A DNA stretch of 64,000 nt from an uncultured Bacteroidaceae bacterium. GTDB lineage: Bacteria > Bacteroidota > Bacteroidia > Bacteroidales > Bacteroidaceae. The position numbers and the translations under genes are program-made. The notes beneath the pieces are model-generated. The model was not told the DNA's origin, did no database searches, and saw only the letters and a program-made list of their open reading frames with translations. Shown here piece by piece: positions 15,242 through 26,900 of the stretch. The stretch spans positions 1-64,000 of the forward strand of contig CAJOCU010000008.1 of the NCBI GenBank assembly GCA_905233765.1, read 5' to 3'. Every line of letters starts with the position of its first letter. Position 1 is the first letter of the stretch.

Positions 15242-15751
15242 ATGGAACTAATATTGAAACGCATAGCCAAGCGCAAGAGCTATACAATAGGGAGGCTGTA
15301 CATAGCAGATGCAGCGGCCCCCCATTCAGCCCCCGAGGGGGCTACGACACCATCGCCCTCTGCCAACGAAACAACAGAAGCCCCCTCTGGGGCCGTAGAG
15401 GGGGCCACCGCTACTTACTTCTGCGACACCCTCGAACCTACCTGGCGCGACTACAAGCACGGAGCCTACAAGATGAAAGGCCACTCGGCCATCCCCGAAG
15501 GCCGCTACCCCGTGGTCATCACATGGAGCCACAAGTTCGGCCAATGGCTGCCGCTGCTGCTCCACGTGCCCGGCTTCGAGGGCATCCGCATCCACACGGG
15601 CAACATGTCCTGCGACACCGAAGGCTGCATCCTCGTGGGCAAGAACCGCAAGGTGGGGCAGGTGCTCGACAGCCGGCGCCACGTGAACCTGCTCAAGCGT
15701 CGCCTCGCTGAGCGCCCCGAAGGCGAACCCATCTACATCACCATCGAGTAA
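15242..15751 (+). CDS. DUF5675 family protein
   Basis: 169 residues. Conserved DUF5675 features: SYTIGRLYI at the N-terminus, FCDTLEPTWRD, GHSAIPEGRYPV, LLLHVPGFEGIRIHTGN and DTEGCILVG (His, Asp and Cys in a layout reminiscent of cysteine-dependent wall enzymes, but no activity is established). In Bacteroidales such genes occupy the position of the wall-active gene next to smalltalk/HU/DUF3987 loci. Residues about 24-57 between the first strand and FCDTLE are coded by an inverted palindromic pair and replace what should be a short loop. A terminator follows at 15828-15858. Confidence 0.8.
   Translation: MELILKRIAKRKSYTIGRLYIADAAAPHSAPEGATTPSPSANETTEAPSGAVEGATATYFCDTLEPTWRDYKHGAYKMKGHSAIPEGRYPVVITWSHKFGQWLPLLLHVPGFEGIRIHTGNMSCDTEGCILVGKNRKVGQVLDSRRHVNLLKRRLAERPEGEPIYITIE
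15316..15406. repeat. Inverted palindromic pair inside the DUF5675 gene
   Basis: Left unit 15316-15346 (GGCCCCCCATTCAGCCCCCG...CTACG), right unit 15379-15406 (GAAGCCCCCTCTGGGGCCGT then AGAGGGGGCC); ends are complementary (GGCCCCC/GGGGGCC). The 91-base element is in frame. Confidence 0.8.
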
Positions 15752-15776
15752 ATGGGCGAAAATCGCGGTTGCAGAG

Positions 15777-15811
15777 TTTCAAAATATGCAATCCACTTTC
15801 AAAATATGCAA
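15777..15811 (+). repeat. Direct repeat TTTCAAAATATGCA
   Basis: Two copies (15777-15790 and 15797-15810) with 20-base spacing, just after the DUF5675 stop codon. Possible protein-binding site; nothing else supports that. Confidence 0.5.
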
Positions 15812-15827
15812 AAAATGTAGCGAAAGG

Positions 15828-15858
15828 TCTCCGGGGCTTGGTTCTTCGGAGATTTTTT
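15828..15858 (+). terminator. Rho-independent terminator after the DUF5675 gene
   Basis: TCTCCG...CGGAGA hairpin followed by TTTTTT, directly upstream of the next gene's -7 element. Confidence 0.8.
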
Positions 15859-15860
15859 GC

Positions 15861-15868
15861 TATATTTG
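15861..15868 (+). promoter_or_regulatory. Promoter -7 element of the cupin lipoprotein gene
   Basis: TATATTTG two bases after the terminator T-run. The leader to the ATG at 15978 contains a divergent CCACCCCCGACC-TTCGGG hairpin (about 15900-15925) related to the palindromic repeats. Confidence 0.75.
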
Positions 15869-15977
15869 CGCACATATTTCGTGAAAACGAAAGAGAAAAC
15901 CACCCCCGACCTTCGGGATGGGGCATCTTCGATGAAGCAAAACATCAAAAATCAGAATCAATAAAAATAAAATCACG

Positions 15978-16484
15978 ATGAAATCGATGAAAATGTGGGT
16001 GCTGACCGCCACCCTGATCTGCGGCACTGCGGCTGTCACGACAGCCTGCAAGAAAGCGAATGTGCAGAACGAAGAGCTGGCACAAGAGCCGGCACAAGAG
16101 GAGCTGATACCCGAGGCCAAGGAAGTGGTGAGCACCGAGCTCATCCGCACCAGCCAGAGCTGGGACGGCGTGGCGCTGCCCGACTACCTGCAGGGGCGCC
16201 CCGAGCTGGTGGCTGTGAAGTACATCTTCCCCGCCGGCAAGAAGCTGGGATGGCACCACCACCCCGTCATCAACTACGGCGTGCTCGTGCAGGGCGAACT
16301 GACCATCATCGGCCTGGACGGTAAGGAGAAGGTGGTGCACGAGGGCGAGGCCGTCGTGGAGATGGTGAACACGATCCACCACGGCGAGAACCGCGGCACG
16401 AAGGATGTCATCCTCTACATGTTCTACCTGTCGCAGGAAGGCGAGCAGCTGGCCGTGCAACACCCCGAAATCACGCTGGAATAA
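15978..16484 (+). CDS. Cupin-domain lipoprotein
   Basis: 168 residues. Signal peptide MKSMKMWVLTATLICGTAAVT with lipobox-like TTAC (Cys about 24), then an acidic linker rich in Glu/Gln. The single cupin barrel shows motif 1 GWHHHPVINYGVLVQGELTI (metal-binding His, no Glu in the usual place) and motif 2 HEGEAVVEMVNTIHHGENRG. Such small periplasmic or surface cupins bind a metal or small ligand; the ligand is unknown. The signal peptide belongs to the same type as the lipoproteins at 1286 and 2377. The antiporter gene begins 30 bases downstream after a doubled ATTGTAAATGAT unit, so the two may be cotranscribed. Confidence 0.85.
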   Translation: MKSMKMWVLTATLICGTAAVTTACKKANVQNEELAQEPAQEELIPEAKEVVSTELIRTSQSWDGVALPDYLQGRPELVAVKYIFPAGKKLGWHHHPVINYGVLVQGELTIIGLDGKEKVVHEGEAVVEMVNTIHHGENRGTKDVILYMFYLSQEGEQLAVQHPEITLE

Positions 16485-16514
16485 ATTGTAAATGATTAAA
16501 TTGTAAATGATAAG

Positions 16515-17882
16515 ATGGTACAGGATTTGTATATCTTGATGATCACGGCAGCCGTGGTCAGCATCGTGTTTAAGTTCTTGAAGCAGCCTGTGGTGCTAGG
16601 TTACATCGTGGCCGGTGTGCTCGTGGGCCCGAACCTCTATGGCGAGACCATAGTGAATGCCGACAACGTGAAGGCATGGGGCGACATCGGTGTGCTGTTC
16701 GTGCTGTTCTGCATCGGTCTGGAGTTCCGCCTGAAGAACCTCATCAGTAGCGGTAAGATAGCGGCCATCGGTGCCATGACCATCATCCTGGGCATGATGT
16801 GCTTGGGCTACCTCGTTGGCCAGGATGCCGAGCTGGACATGATCAACTCGCTGTTCCTGGCCGGTATGCTCTGCATGTCGAGCACCACCATCGTGATGAA
16901 GGTCATCGACGAGGCCGGCATGAGCAAGGAGCGCTTCGTGAAGGGCGCCACCAGCATCCTCATCGTCGAGGATGTCGTGGCCGTGGTGCTGATGGTGTTG
17001 CTCTCCAGCATCGCCATCCGTCATCAGTTCGAGGGCGCCGAGCTGCTCAACAAGGTCCTCATCCTGGCTCTCACCCTCGCCGTGTGGTTCATCGTCGGCA
17101 TCCTGATCATCCCCACGGTGCTGCGCAAGATCAAGCGCTTCCTGAACGACGAGACGCTGATCATCCTCGCCCTGGGTCTGTGCCTGGGCATGGTGCTGAC
17201 GGCTGAGGAAGCTGGTTTCAGCAGCGCCCTCGGCGCTTTCGTGATGGGTTCCATCCTCGCCGAGACGGTGGAGTCCCACCGCATCGAGCACCTGATGTCG
17301 CCGCTGAAGAATGTCTTCGCCGCCATCTTCTTCATCTCCGTGGGTATGCTTATCAACCCCGCCACGCTGGCTGAATATTGGGTGAGCATCCTCTGGGTCA
17401 GCCTGGTGGTCATCGTGGGCATGATCCTCTTCGCCACCTTGGGTTGCTGGTGGGGCGGCGCCACGATGCGCGACTCCATGCTCACCAGCTTCTCCTTTGT
17501 GCAGATTGGCGAGTTCTCGTTCATCATCGCCTCGCTGGGTACCAGCCTGGGCGTGCTCGATCCCATCATCTACCCGATCATCGTGGCATCCAGTGTGGTG
17601 ACCACGTTCCTCACGCCTTATATCATGAAGGCAGCCATTCCCTGCTACAACTACCTCTACAAACACGCTCCGGCCGGTCTGCGCGAAAAGATTGACCGTC
17701 GCGAGCAGGCGGTGGCAGCTGCGGATGCTCCCGCCGAGTCCGACGGCCCGACGATTGCCGACAAGGCACGCCATGCCGTCCGCCGCACCTACGTCACGAA
17801 GCACCTGGTGAATCTGATGATCAAGAATATGAGTGCGCACGACGAGGACGCCAAGTTACACGAAAACTCGAAAGAAAAATAA
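16515..17882 (+). CDS. CPA2-family cation:proton antiporter (KefB-like membrane domain)
   Basis: 455 residues with about 11-13 hydrophobic helices. CPA2 landmarks: QPVVLGYIVAGVLVGPNLYG (first helices), LFCIGLEFRLKNL, LCMSSTTIVMKVIDEAG, GAFVMGSILAET and SFVQIGEFSFIIASLG. These transporters exchange K+ or Na+ for protons across the inner membrane. After about residue 385 there is only a hydrophilic tail (REQAVAAADAPAESDG...), with no TrkA-N nucleotide-binding domain, so regulation by a Kef-type domain is absent or supplied by another protein. It lies between the cupin lipoprotein and the giant secreted protein gene, 18 bases from the latter. Confidence 0.92.
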   Translation: MVQDLYILMITAAVVSIVFKFLKQPVVLGYIVAGVLVGPNLYGETIVNADNVKAWGDIGVLFVLFCIGLEFRLKNLISSGKIAAIGAMTIILGMMCLGYLVGQDAELDMINSLFLAGMLCMSSTTIVMKVIDEAGMSKERFVKGATSILIVEDVVAVVLMVLLSSIAIRHQFEGAELLNKVLILALTLAVWFIVGILIIPTVLRKIKRFLNDETLIILALGLCLGMVLTAEEAGFSSALGAFVMGSILAETVESHRIEHLMSPLKNVFAAIFFISVGMLINPATLAEYWVSILWVSLVVIVGMILFATLGCWWGGATMRDSMLTSFSFVQIGEFSFIIASLGTSLGVLDPIIYPIIVASSVVTTFLTPYIMKAAIPCYNYLYKHAPAGLREKIDRREQAVAAADAPAESDGPTIADKARHAVRRTYVTKHLVNLMIKNMSAHDEDAKLHENSKEK

Positions 17883-17900
17883 CACATATATTCATACCTT

Positions 17901-20900
17901 ATGAACAAACTGAATCAATTCCGACGGGGGCGGCAATGGCTCGCGATGCTGCTGGCGCTCTTCGCTTGGCTGCTGCCACAGACGGCGGCGGCGGACACGT
18001 ACGTCGATAGGAAAGAGAACTACAAGGTCTCGCTCGGCGGCACGAACATCATCTATTTCCAGGCTCCGGTCTATGACACCGAGGGTGCCGACTGCTGGGT
18101 GACCCTGGGCAGTCTGAAGGTCTCTGGAGATGGCATCCCGGAACAAGTCATTTTCCAATGGCAGTCCGAGAAGGACATCAACAACAGCAACACGTCGCTG
18201 TCCTGCTATTTCAGTACCTCCTCCAGCACCTTCTTCAACATCACGCTGGGCAATTCGCGTAGCGTGTTCAAGCTGACGAAGGACAATGCCGGCTGGCAGC
18301 CCCTGGCGCGCAACAGCGATGGCAAGACCTTCGAGTTCAGCGCTGAGTGGATGGTGCCCTACAACATGCTGGGCAAGGAACTGACATTCACCTGGGACGT
18401 CAAGCGCGACGGTAACAGCCGCACTGAAGAGAAAGTGTCTGGCCTCGAGACCACGAAAGTCAAGGTGCCGGCCGCCAGCAACAAGCTGGTGCCCACCATC
18501 ACGCAGGGCATGCTGAATCCCAACGACCCGGGCAAGATTGAGGTGCCCTGGTTCCTGGCTTCCGACAAGATCACCAAGGCGCACTATGAGTACGACGATG
18601 CCAACGGCAAGCACCATAGCGAGAAGATCGAGAATGCCACCAGCGGCATCATCGTCCTCGATGCCACCGAGCCTCACCGTAACTTCCGTGTCGTCTGCAG
18701 CTACAAGGAAGCAGCTGCTGCCGGTGAATATGACATTGAAGACGTAGCATCGAAGACGATGAACCTGTCCATGATTCATCCACCCATCGCCATGACCGCG
18801 CGGCCGCTGTACGACCGCAAGGGCAAGGTGGAGCTGAAGTGGAGCGTGCCGTATCTGGACGACGGCGATATGACGCCCACCGACTTCTTCGAGATACAGC
18901 GCTCGCTGACGGGCAAGGAGGAGGACTTCGTCACCATCTTCGAGCAGTTCTACTCCACGGGCGACAAGAAAACCACTTATACCTATATCGACAGCACTCT
19001 GGTGGAGGACATCACCGCCGACATGCTGCAGAACGGCGGCACGCTGGACAAGCTGACCTACCGCGTGCGCCGCGTCATCACCAAGGACTGGGGTTGGGGC
19101 AGCAAAAACAACTGCGCCACCTACGCCTCGTGCATCGTAGATAACCTGCACCTGCTGCGCATCAAGGACTGGACGGCGAAGTGGGAGGACCAGCGGGCCT
19201 ACACCGTTCGCGTGGCGTGGGACTATGCCAACGAGCTGGGCGGCGTGTGGGACGACCGCGCCAAGATGATCCTGCACCTCACCATGAAGAACCGCGACGG
19301 CGGCATCGTGGAGGAGCAGAAGATAGAGCTGAATCAGACCGACCGCGACCGCCGCTATACAATCGTGAACTGCTATCGCCCCTGCGTCACCTATGATGTA
19401 GAGATGTATGTGGAGCAAGGCGAGTCGCCCCTCAACCAGCTGGAGCAGATGACGGACTTCTTCTTCCCCATCCGCACTGCCGCCGACTGGAAGACCTTCC
19501 TTAACAAGGTGAAAGCCGCCGAGGGTAAGTACGATGTGAATGCCCGCCTCTATGCCGACATCAGTATTGAAAACACCGTTGGATTGTACGAAGAGTATCC
19601 ATACCGTGGTACATTCGATGGCAACGGTCATACGCTGAATGTCAACATTTCTGGTGGTGTCTTGGAGAATCTTGGCATATTCCGCTTTGTTGATAATGCT
19701 ACATTCCGCGACCTGCACACAACAGGAACCATCAACACCGGCAATAAGTATGCAGGAAGCCTTATTGGCCGTATCAGAAACGGCCATTCGGTTGTCATTG
19801 AGAATTGCCGCTCGTCAATCACCCTCAACAATACCATTAATGGCGACGCCACTATGGGCGGCTTTGTGGGTCTTGTAGGAGACAATGCCAGTGTAACATT
19901 CCGTAACTGTAAGTTTGATGGCAGTTTTAATGGAGATAATTGCCATTCGAACGGAGGTTTCATTGGCTGTTGCTTAGAGAAAACTACGGCGATCATCGAC
20001 AACTGTCTTTTCGCCCCTGTACAAATAAGAACAAAACTGGAAAACTGTGCAACGTGGGCACGCAAGTACAATAGTTGTACATTGAGGGTAGCCAACAGCT
20101 ATGCCACCCGTGAGTATTCAGCATTTATCGTTATCCGCAACGCTAGCGACTGGCACACGTTCGCTGTGATGGTGAATAATGCCGTAAACCAGTCTTGGGT
20201 GGATGCCCGTCTCGAGGCCGACATCACAACCAGTGAGCACGTGGGAGTAACTGAAGGTGCAACTTATCGCGGTACCTTCGACGGAAATGGCCATACGCTG
20301 ACTTTCAACAAGGAATGGACGACGAACGAGCGATTTATTGCTCCCTTCCGGCATGTTGGTGATGCCACCATCAAGAACCTGAAAGTAAAGGGTAGCATCT
20401 CGTCCAGCCAAATGTATGCCACTGGCCTTATAGCACAAGTCCTTAATGGCTCAGCAACCATTGAAAACTGCCAGTCATCAGTCACCTTGAAAGGTACCAT
20501 GGATGGTGAAGGCACACTCTCTGGTTTCGTTGGTCGCGTAAGCAACTCCAAAGTTGCGATACGCAACTGTAGGTTCGACGGCAGCTTTGAGGGTGATAGG
20601 TGCTTTGGTAACGCTGGCTTCATCAGCTGGATTGATGAAGTTAGCAGCGCCACCATTGAGAACTGCCTCTTTGCGCCCGACCGCATCAACACCAAAACAG
20701 ACAAAAACGAAACGTGGGCACGAAAGGATGATAGTGGTACTGTGACGGTTACCAACAGCCATGCTACCCAATATTATGGTACTGAGACCGTGACCATCGA
20801 CGGCAAGCCTTTCATGGTGCTGCGCAGTACTGCTGACTGGGGTAAGTTCTTGGACGCATTGAGCAAGAATCCTGCCACCAATGCAATCATGGATGCCGAC

Positions 20901-23900
20901 TTTGGTATTGTTACCTCGGCAGGGCAATTCAACGGTATCTTCGATGGTAACGGCCATACGTTGAATATCAATATTGATGGCGGAACCAACCAGTGTATTG
21001 CTATTTTCAAAAATGCAACAGACTACACCATCAAAAATCTCCACGTTACCGGTAAAATTTGGGCTGGCATGCACTCCGCCACGTTTGTAGGTATAAGCAG
21101 CAGAAGTGGTGCAACGGCTTGCAAAATCTTAAATTGCCGTGCTTCAAACGAAGTAAATGTAAGAGATGGATATATGTTAGGCGGCTTCATCGGACGTGGC
21201 AATGGTGCTGACATCGTGAACTGTCTGTTTGATGGCGAACTCTATTGTTCGGCAGGTGACCCATGGGCTGGTGCTTTCTACGGCTTTTTGGATGGTGATC
21301 TAAACGGCGCGGTACAGAGTTGCCTGGACAAGGCTTATTTCCACAATATTGGTCAGCGTTATTTTAATATTAACGGATCGCACCAAGCTTGGGGTAATGG
21401 AGCAAACCAGTGGAGTTACAACAACTGGAGCTACAACAACGGCAATGGCGCTGAATATGTTGGCTCTAAGTCAGTAGATGAACTCGTTAATACCCTGGGT
21501 AGTGGCAACTGGGAGAATGTCGGCGGCGCTGTCGTTCCCAAGATGTTTAAGACGGAGATTCCCGCTAATCCTTGGGCAACGATGTCGGCAAACGACATGG
21601 TTGCAGCCCTGGGCGGCGACTGGGAAGTTGTCGATGGCAAGGCTGTGCCCAAGATTGCGTCTGCTCCTGTAGTTTCTGAAGCCTCTTTGGAAGACCTGCT
21701 GGCTAAACTCGGCAGCAACTGGGTGAAGGAGGGCGAGACCATCAATCCTGTCACCACGATGTGCGATGAACCCAACTATGCCCCCTTCCCCAAGCCTGAG
21801 CTGCCCGACTTCTACCACACCAGCAACGGTAAGATAGACGCGGAGCTGCTGACGACGACGCGCCAGAGCAGCGTGCTGCTGGCCTGGAACACCGACGGCA
21901 ACCCCATCGACTTCTTCACCGTGTATCGCCGCGTGAAGGACGCCGGCGATGCCTGGAAGGAGGTCGCCACCAACCTGGACCAGATGAGCTACGAGGACAA
22001 GAGCGTGTCGCCGCTGGCTACGTATGAATATAAGGTAGTCGCCGTGAACCAATGCGAAGGCCGAGACTCGACCGAGACCGAGGTGAAGGTGGGCGAGTGC
22101 AAGCACACGGGTCGCGTGGACGGCTATGTGCGCTTCAACGACGGCACCGGCGTGCCCAACGTGCAGGTGGTTGCCAACTACGACGGCAAGAAGGTGAAGA
22201 GCACCAAGACCGACGAGAGCGGCTACTTTGTCATCGACGAGCTGTCGTACTACGAGAAGACCTCTGCCGAGTATGAGGTGAAGGCCGTCGGGGAAACCGG
22301 CATCACGTTTGAGGGCGGCGTGGATTCCTACACCATCACCTTCAACGCGACCAGCAACGACGAGACGCTGCACGAGTTCATCATCACCAGCGGCAAGCGC
22401 TTCTCCGGCTACGTGATGTACGACGGCACCAGCATCCCCGTCAAGGGCGTCAACTTCATGGTCAACGGCCAGAAGATCCACAACGCCAAGGGCGACCTGG
22501 TGGAGACCGACTACGACGGTGCCTTCTCGTTCCGCGTGATGCAGGGCGACAACAAGATTCAGGCCGTGATGGATAACCACGAGTTCGTGGGCGACGGCTA
22601 CTATAAGAACGCCGAAGCACAGAACATCACCGATGACGTGGCCGGCATCTACTTCTACGACGCCACGAAGGTGAAGCTCACGGGCCGCATCGTGGGCGGT
22701 AACGACCAGGGCCTGCTGCCGCTGGGCAACAACCTGTCGAAGAACAACCTGGGCGACTCGCTCCAGGTGGTGCTCACGTTGGAGGGCGACAACAAGTCGT
22801 GGCTCGTCTATGACAACCTGAACCCCAACCGCACGGAGCGCGACACCGTCTATCGCCATCCGCGCAACGGCCAGAAGCACTACACCACGGTGAAGACCCT
22901 GCGCAAGCGCATGGAGGTGACACCCGACCTGAAGACCGGCGAGTACGAGCTGATGCTGCCGCCCGTGCGCTGGAAGGTGCAGCAGGTGTATTGTAAGGGC
23001 TATCCCACACTGTTCCAGGAAGGACAGGTGAGCGAGGTCGTGGATCTGACCAAGTGCCTCGTCGAGAAGGACACCACCTACGTGGGCTCCTACAAGGATG
23101 TGGACAGCATCACGGTCAGCAAGCCATCGCTGACCTACCACGCCATCTACAACCGCATCTACCGCGCACCGGTGGAGGTGACCTACAAGCAGCTGGGCTA
23201 TGACGACTTCGACTACTTCGGCGACAAGAACTACATCGCCAGCGAGCTGACCGGCAAGCAGACGCAGGTGCCGCTGGCCTACAAGAACCCCGCCGACACG
23301 ACGCAGGCCCTCTACACCTTCACCTATCCCGTGTTCAGCCTGGAGCGCAGGTACAGCATCCGGCTGCAGGTAGGCGAGAGCTACAGATACAACAACGATC
23401 CCGCCAATAAGCCCGACCTCGTGAGGGTAGGCGGCGGCATCGCTACCATACACAACGGCATGAAGGATGGTGCGCCCAAAGACACGCTGCACATCGATGC
23501 GCTGGGACAGGCCACCTACTACCTGACGGCCGACCAGACCCCGGTGCTGCTCAGTGACTTTAGCGCGCTGAAGACAGTGACCTTCAGCGTGGCACAGGAC
23601 GGCAACAACTACGAGGCCGCACCGCTGATGGGCTATGTGCTCAACATGTTCCCCATCGGCGCCGGCAAGGACATCCTGACCGAAGGCACGCCCATCCTCT
23701 ACGACTACCTGCGCGACCCGCCCGGAGCCTTCAGCTCCAACACACTGGCCAAGGGTGCTACGCTCAACCACACGTACATGATGAATCTGTCGCTGACGGC
23801 AGGTGTGTATATCGGCCTGAAGCAGGGTGAGAATCTGCAGACGGTGTCGGCCACCGTGGCAGCGCCGTCAGGTATGGGTACGGCTGTCGGTCCCATCAGC

Positions 23901-26900
23901 CTCTCCGACAACTACGACACCAACATCGACTTCCTGATGTACAATGCCAACGGCAGCAAGGCCTTCTCACACTCGATGGTCGTGGGTAACAACATCAGCA
24001 CCAGCGGCGACCCGTCGATGGTGGGCGCCGATGCCGACCTCTACATCGGCACCGTGCAGAACGTGGTGGTGACGCCGATGTCCTCCATCCGTGCCGTAAC
24101 GAAGAAAATGTACAACGATATGATTGCACGGACCGGCGCCGGAGCCCAAATGGTTTCGCTGGCCGGCAAGTACGACGAGTACGGCACGGTGATGAAGATT
24201 GCCGAGGGCCTGGATGCCAAGGGCGATACGCTGTACCTGATCCGCGACGTGGCCCTGGGCTACGGACCGAAGATCCAGTCGCAGTTCGCCTATTCGCAGA
24301 AGCAGCTGCTGACGCAGATCATCCCCGCCAAGGCCAAGGAGATTGTCGATCTGATGTACTTCGGTACCAAGGAGAATGCCCAGACCATCGCCAACAACAC
24401 GCAGCAGCCTGTCTATCTCTCGCTCAGAGAGCGCACCGACTCCCTGTTCGCCGTGGTGAACAAGAAGATTAAGGACCATGCCTACAACACCACCATCGAC
24501 AAGGCCGAGCCGGGCATCAACTACTTAGTGGTGCTGCCCAAGGACAAGAAAGAGAGCGACTTCAACGACGAGGTGGCAGCGAAGTACGGCGTCATCAAAG
24601 CCTGGGTGGATATGATTGCACAGAACGAGGCGGAGAAACTCACGGTGCGCGATCTGATGGTCAACTACGACGTGGCCGGTGCACAGGGCGTGAACTACAG
24701 CGAGACCTTCGACGCCAGCTTCTCGAACTCGTTCACACACCACTTCCCCGTCGCCACGGAGGTTGATTACTTCGGCCTCGGCAAGGGCGTCAGCAATGTC
24801 TTCTCGGCAGTGGGAATAGGTTCGACAATAATAACTGGCATCGCGCTCTCATTGAAGGAAATGAAGACCTGGTCAGTCCCCGATGCGAAGCTGGCTTTGC
24901 TGGATACCGAAAATGGCATGAAGTCGGAGGTTAAATTTGCCGGTAGCCTGCTGCAGTGGACGGTGTTCCCCGTGCTTTCCTACACGACGATAGGCACCAA
25001 CTCCGAGACAACGTCCTATAACCGCACTGAGAGCTTCACCATCGCCACCGACGCGAACAGCCACCTCAACGTGGATGTCTATCGTGCATGGTACTCCACC
25101 GCACAGAAGGATCAGCTGACGGCATACAATATCTTCTCGAACGACAACTTCAACCGCATGTATGATGAGGTGGCAGGACAAGTGGACAAGTCGCTCAAGA
25201 GCGAGAATATCTCCGGTCCGCGCGGCTTCATCTTCCGCACACGTGGCGGCGCTACACAGAACCCGTGGGAGGATCAGCGCGTGACCAAGGTGTTCCAGCC
25301 GGGTTCTGAGCTGGATGCCCGCACGCTGAAGATATGCAACCCGAAGATCCGCCTCGACAAGCAGAGCATTAGCGGTGTGTCGGTCAACGACGCTGCCAAG
25401 TTCATGGTCTTCCTGAGCAACGAGAGCGAGAAGCCCGAGGCCACCGACGGCCTCACCGTGCTGCAGCTCTTCGCTGCCGACCAGGCCAATCCGCTCGGCG
25501 CTAAGATCACCGTCAACGGACAGCCGCTAACCACCGGCGGTATGACCGTGTCGGTGGTACCGGGCATGGAGACGGCACTGACGATGGAGGTGCGTGCCGG
25601 CCAGGGCTTCGACTTCGAGGACCTGACTATCGGCGTGATGTCGCCCAGCGATGCCGAAAATGCCCTGGCGACCATCTCCTTCGACGTACACTTCCTGCGC
25701 GAGGCCGGAGGCGTGAACATACAGACACCGGGCGACAAGTGGGTGCTGAATACGATGGCACAGAAGGATTCCGAGCGCGGATGGTACATCCCCGTCACCA
25801 TCAACGGCTTCGACCGTCATCAGCACAACTTCGACCACATCGAGTTCCAGTACAAGGAATCGCAGCGCGGCGACGACTCGTGGACGAACCTCTGCTCGTT
25901 CTACGCTGACTCCACGCTGATGGCCAATGCCAATGGCGTGCGCAAGATGATTCCCGTCAACGGCAACATCGTGACCGAGTTCTTCGGCGAAGGATGGGTG
26001 ACGGAGCGGACCTACGACCTGCGCGCCGTGCTCTTCTGCCGCAACGGCAACGACTTCCTGACGACACCGTCGAAGATCATCAGCGGTATCAAGGACACGC
26101 GCCGCCCGCAGCTGTTCGGCACGCCCGAACCCAAGAGCGGCCTGCTCACCGCCGGCGACGACATCATCTTCAACTTCTCTGAAGACATTGAATATAACTA
26201 TTTGAGCGCCATCACCAACTTCGAGGTGAAGGGCGAGGTGAACAACGATAACCTCTCTGAGATGGTGAGCGTGCAGTTTGCAGGCCAGGCCAGCGTGGAG
26301 ACGGAGGCCAAGCGCAACTTCAGCGGCAAGGACCTGACCATCGACATGATGGTGAAGCCCTCCGAGACAGGACGCGAAATGCCGATCTTCTCGCACGGCA
26401 CCAACGGCGAGAAACTGCAGCTGTGGCTGACGCCTGACTTCAAGCTGAAGGCCGTGGTCAATGACCAGACGTTCGAGTCGAGCGAGGCCATCGGCAAGAA
26501 CGCCTTCCGACAGGTGGCACTCACCATCAACCAGCAGGACAGCACGCTGACCTTCTTCAAGGGCGGCATAGAGATGGGACGCCATAAGCTCAACGCCCTG
26601 TACAACGGCACAGGCCCGCTCATCTTCGGTCGCACCAACGAGCTCAACCGCAACGAGAGCCAGTACTACGAAGGCCGCATGATGGAAGCCCGCCTGTGGT
26701 ATAGCGCTATGGACGGCGGACTCATCGGCTCGACCTTCGGCAGCAAACGTCTGACGGGCTACGAGAAGGACCTCGTGGATTACTACCCGATGAACGAAGG
26801 CTCGGGCGACTACGTCAACGACCATACCCAGGGCGCCAACGCTAAGCTGATAGGCGCTTCATGGGCCGTGCCACGTGGTCTGTCGCTGCACTTGGAGAAG

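Noticed and set aside
16596..17840. 414-codon minus-strand frame, His/Asp/Glu-rich
   Set aside because: Antisense of membrane helices of the antiporter; typical composition of a shadow frame.
17892..19787. 631-codon open frame on the minus strand opposite the giant gene
   Set aside because: Mirror of a GC-rich third-position coding strand; no family motif, and it would oppose a clear signal peptide and domains.
21471..23771. 766-codon minus-strand frame
   Set aside because: Val/His/Leu-rich shadow of the giant gene.
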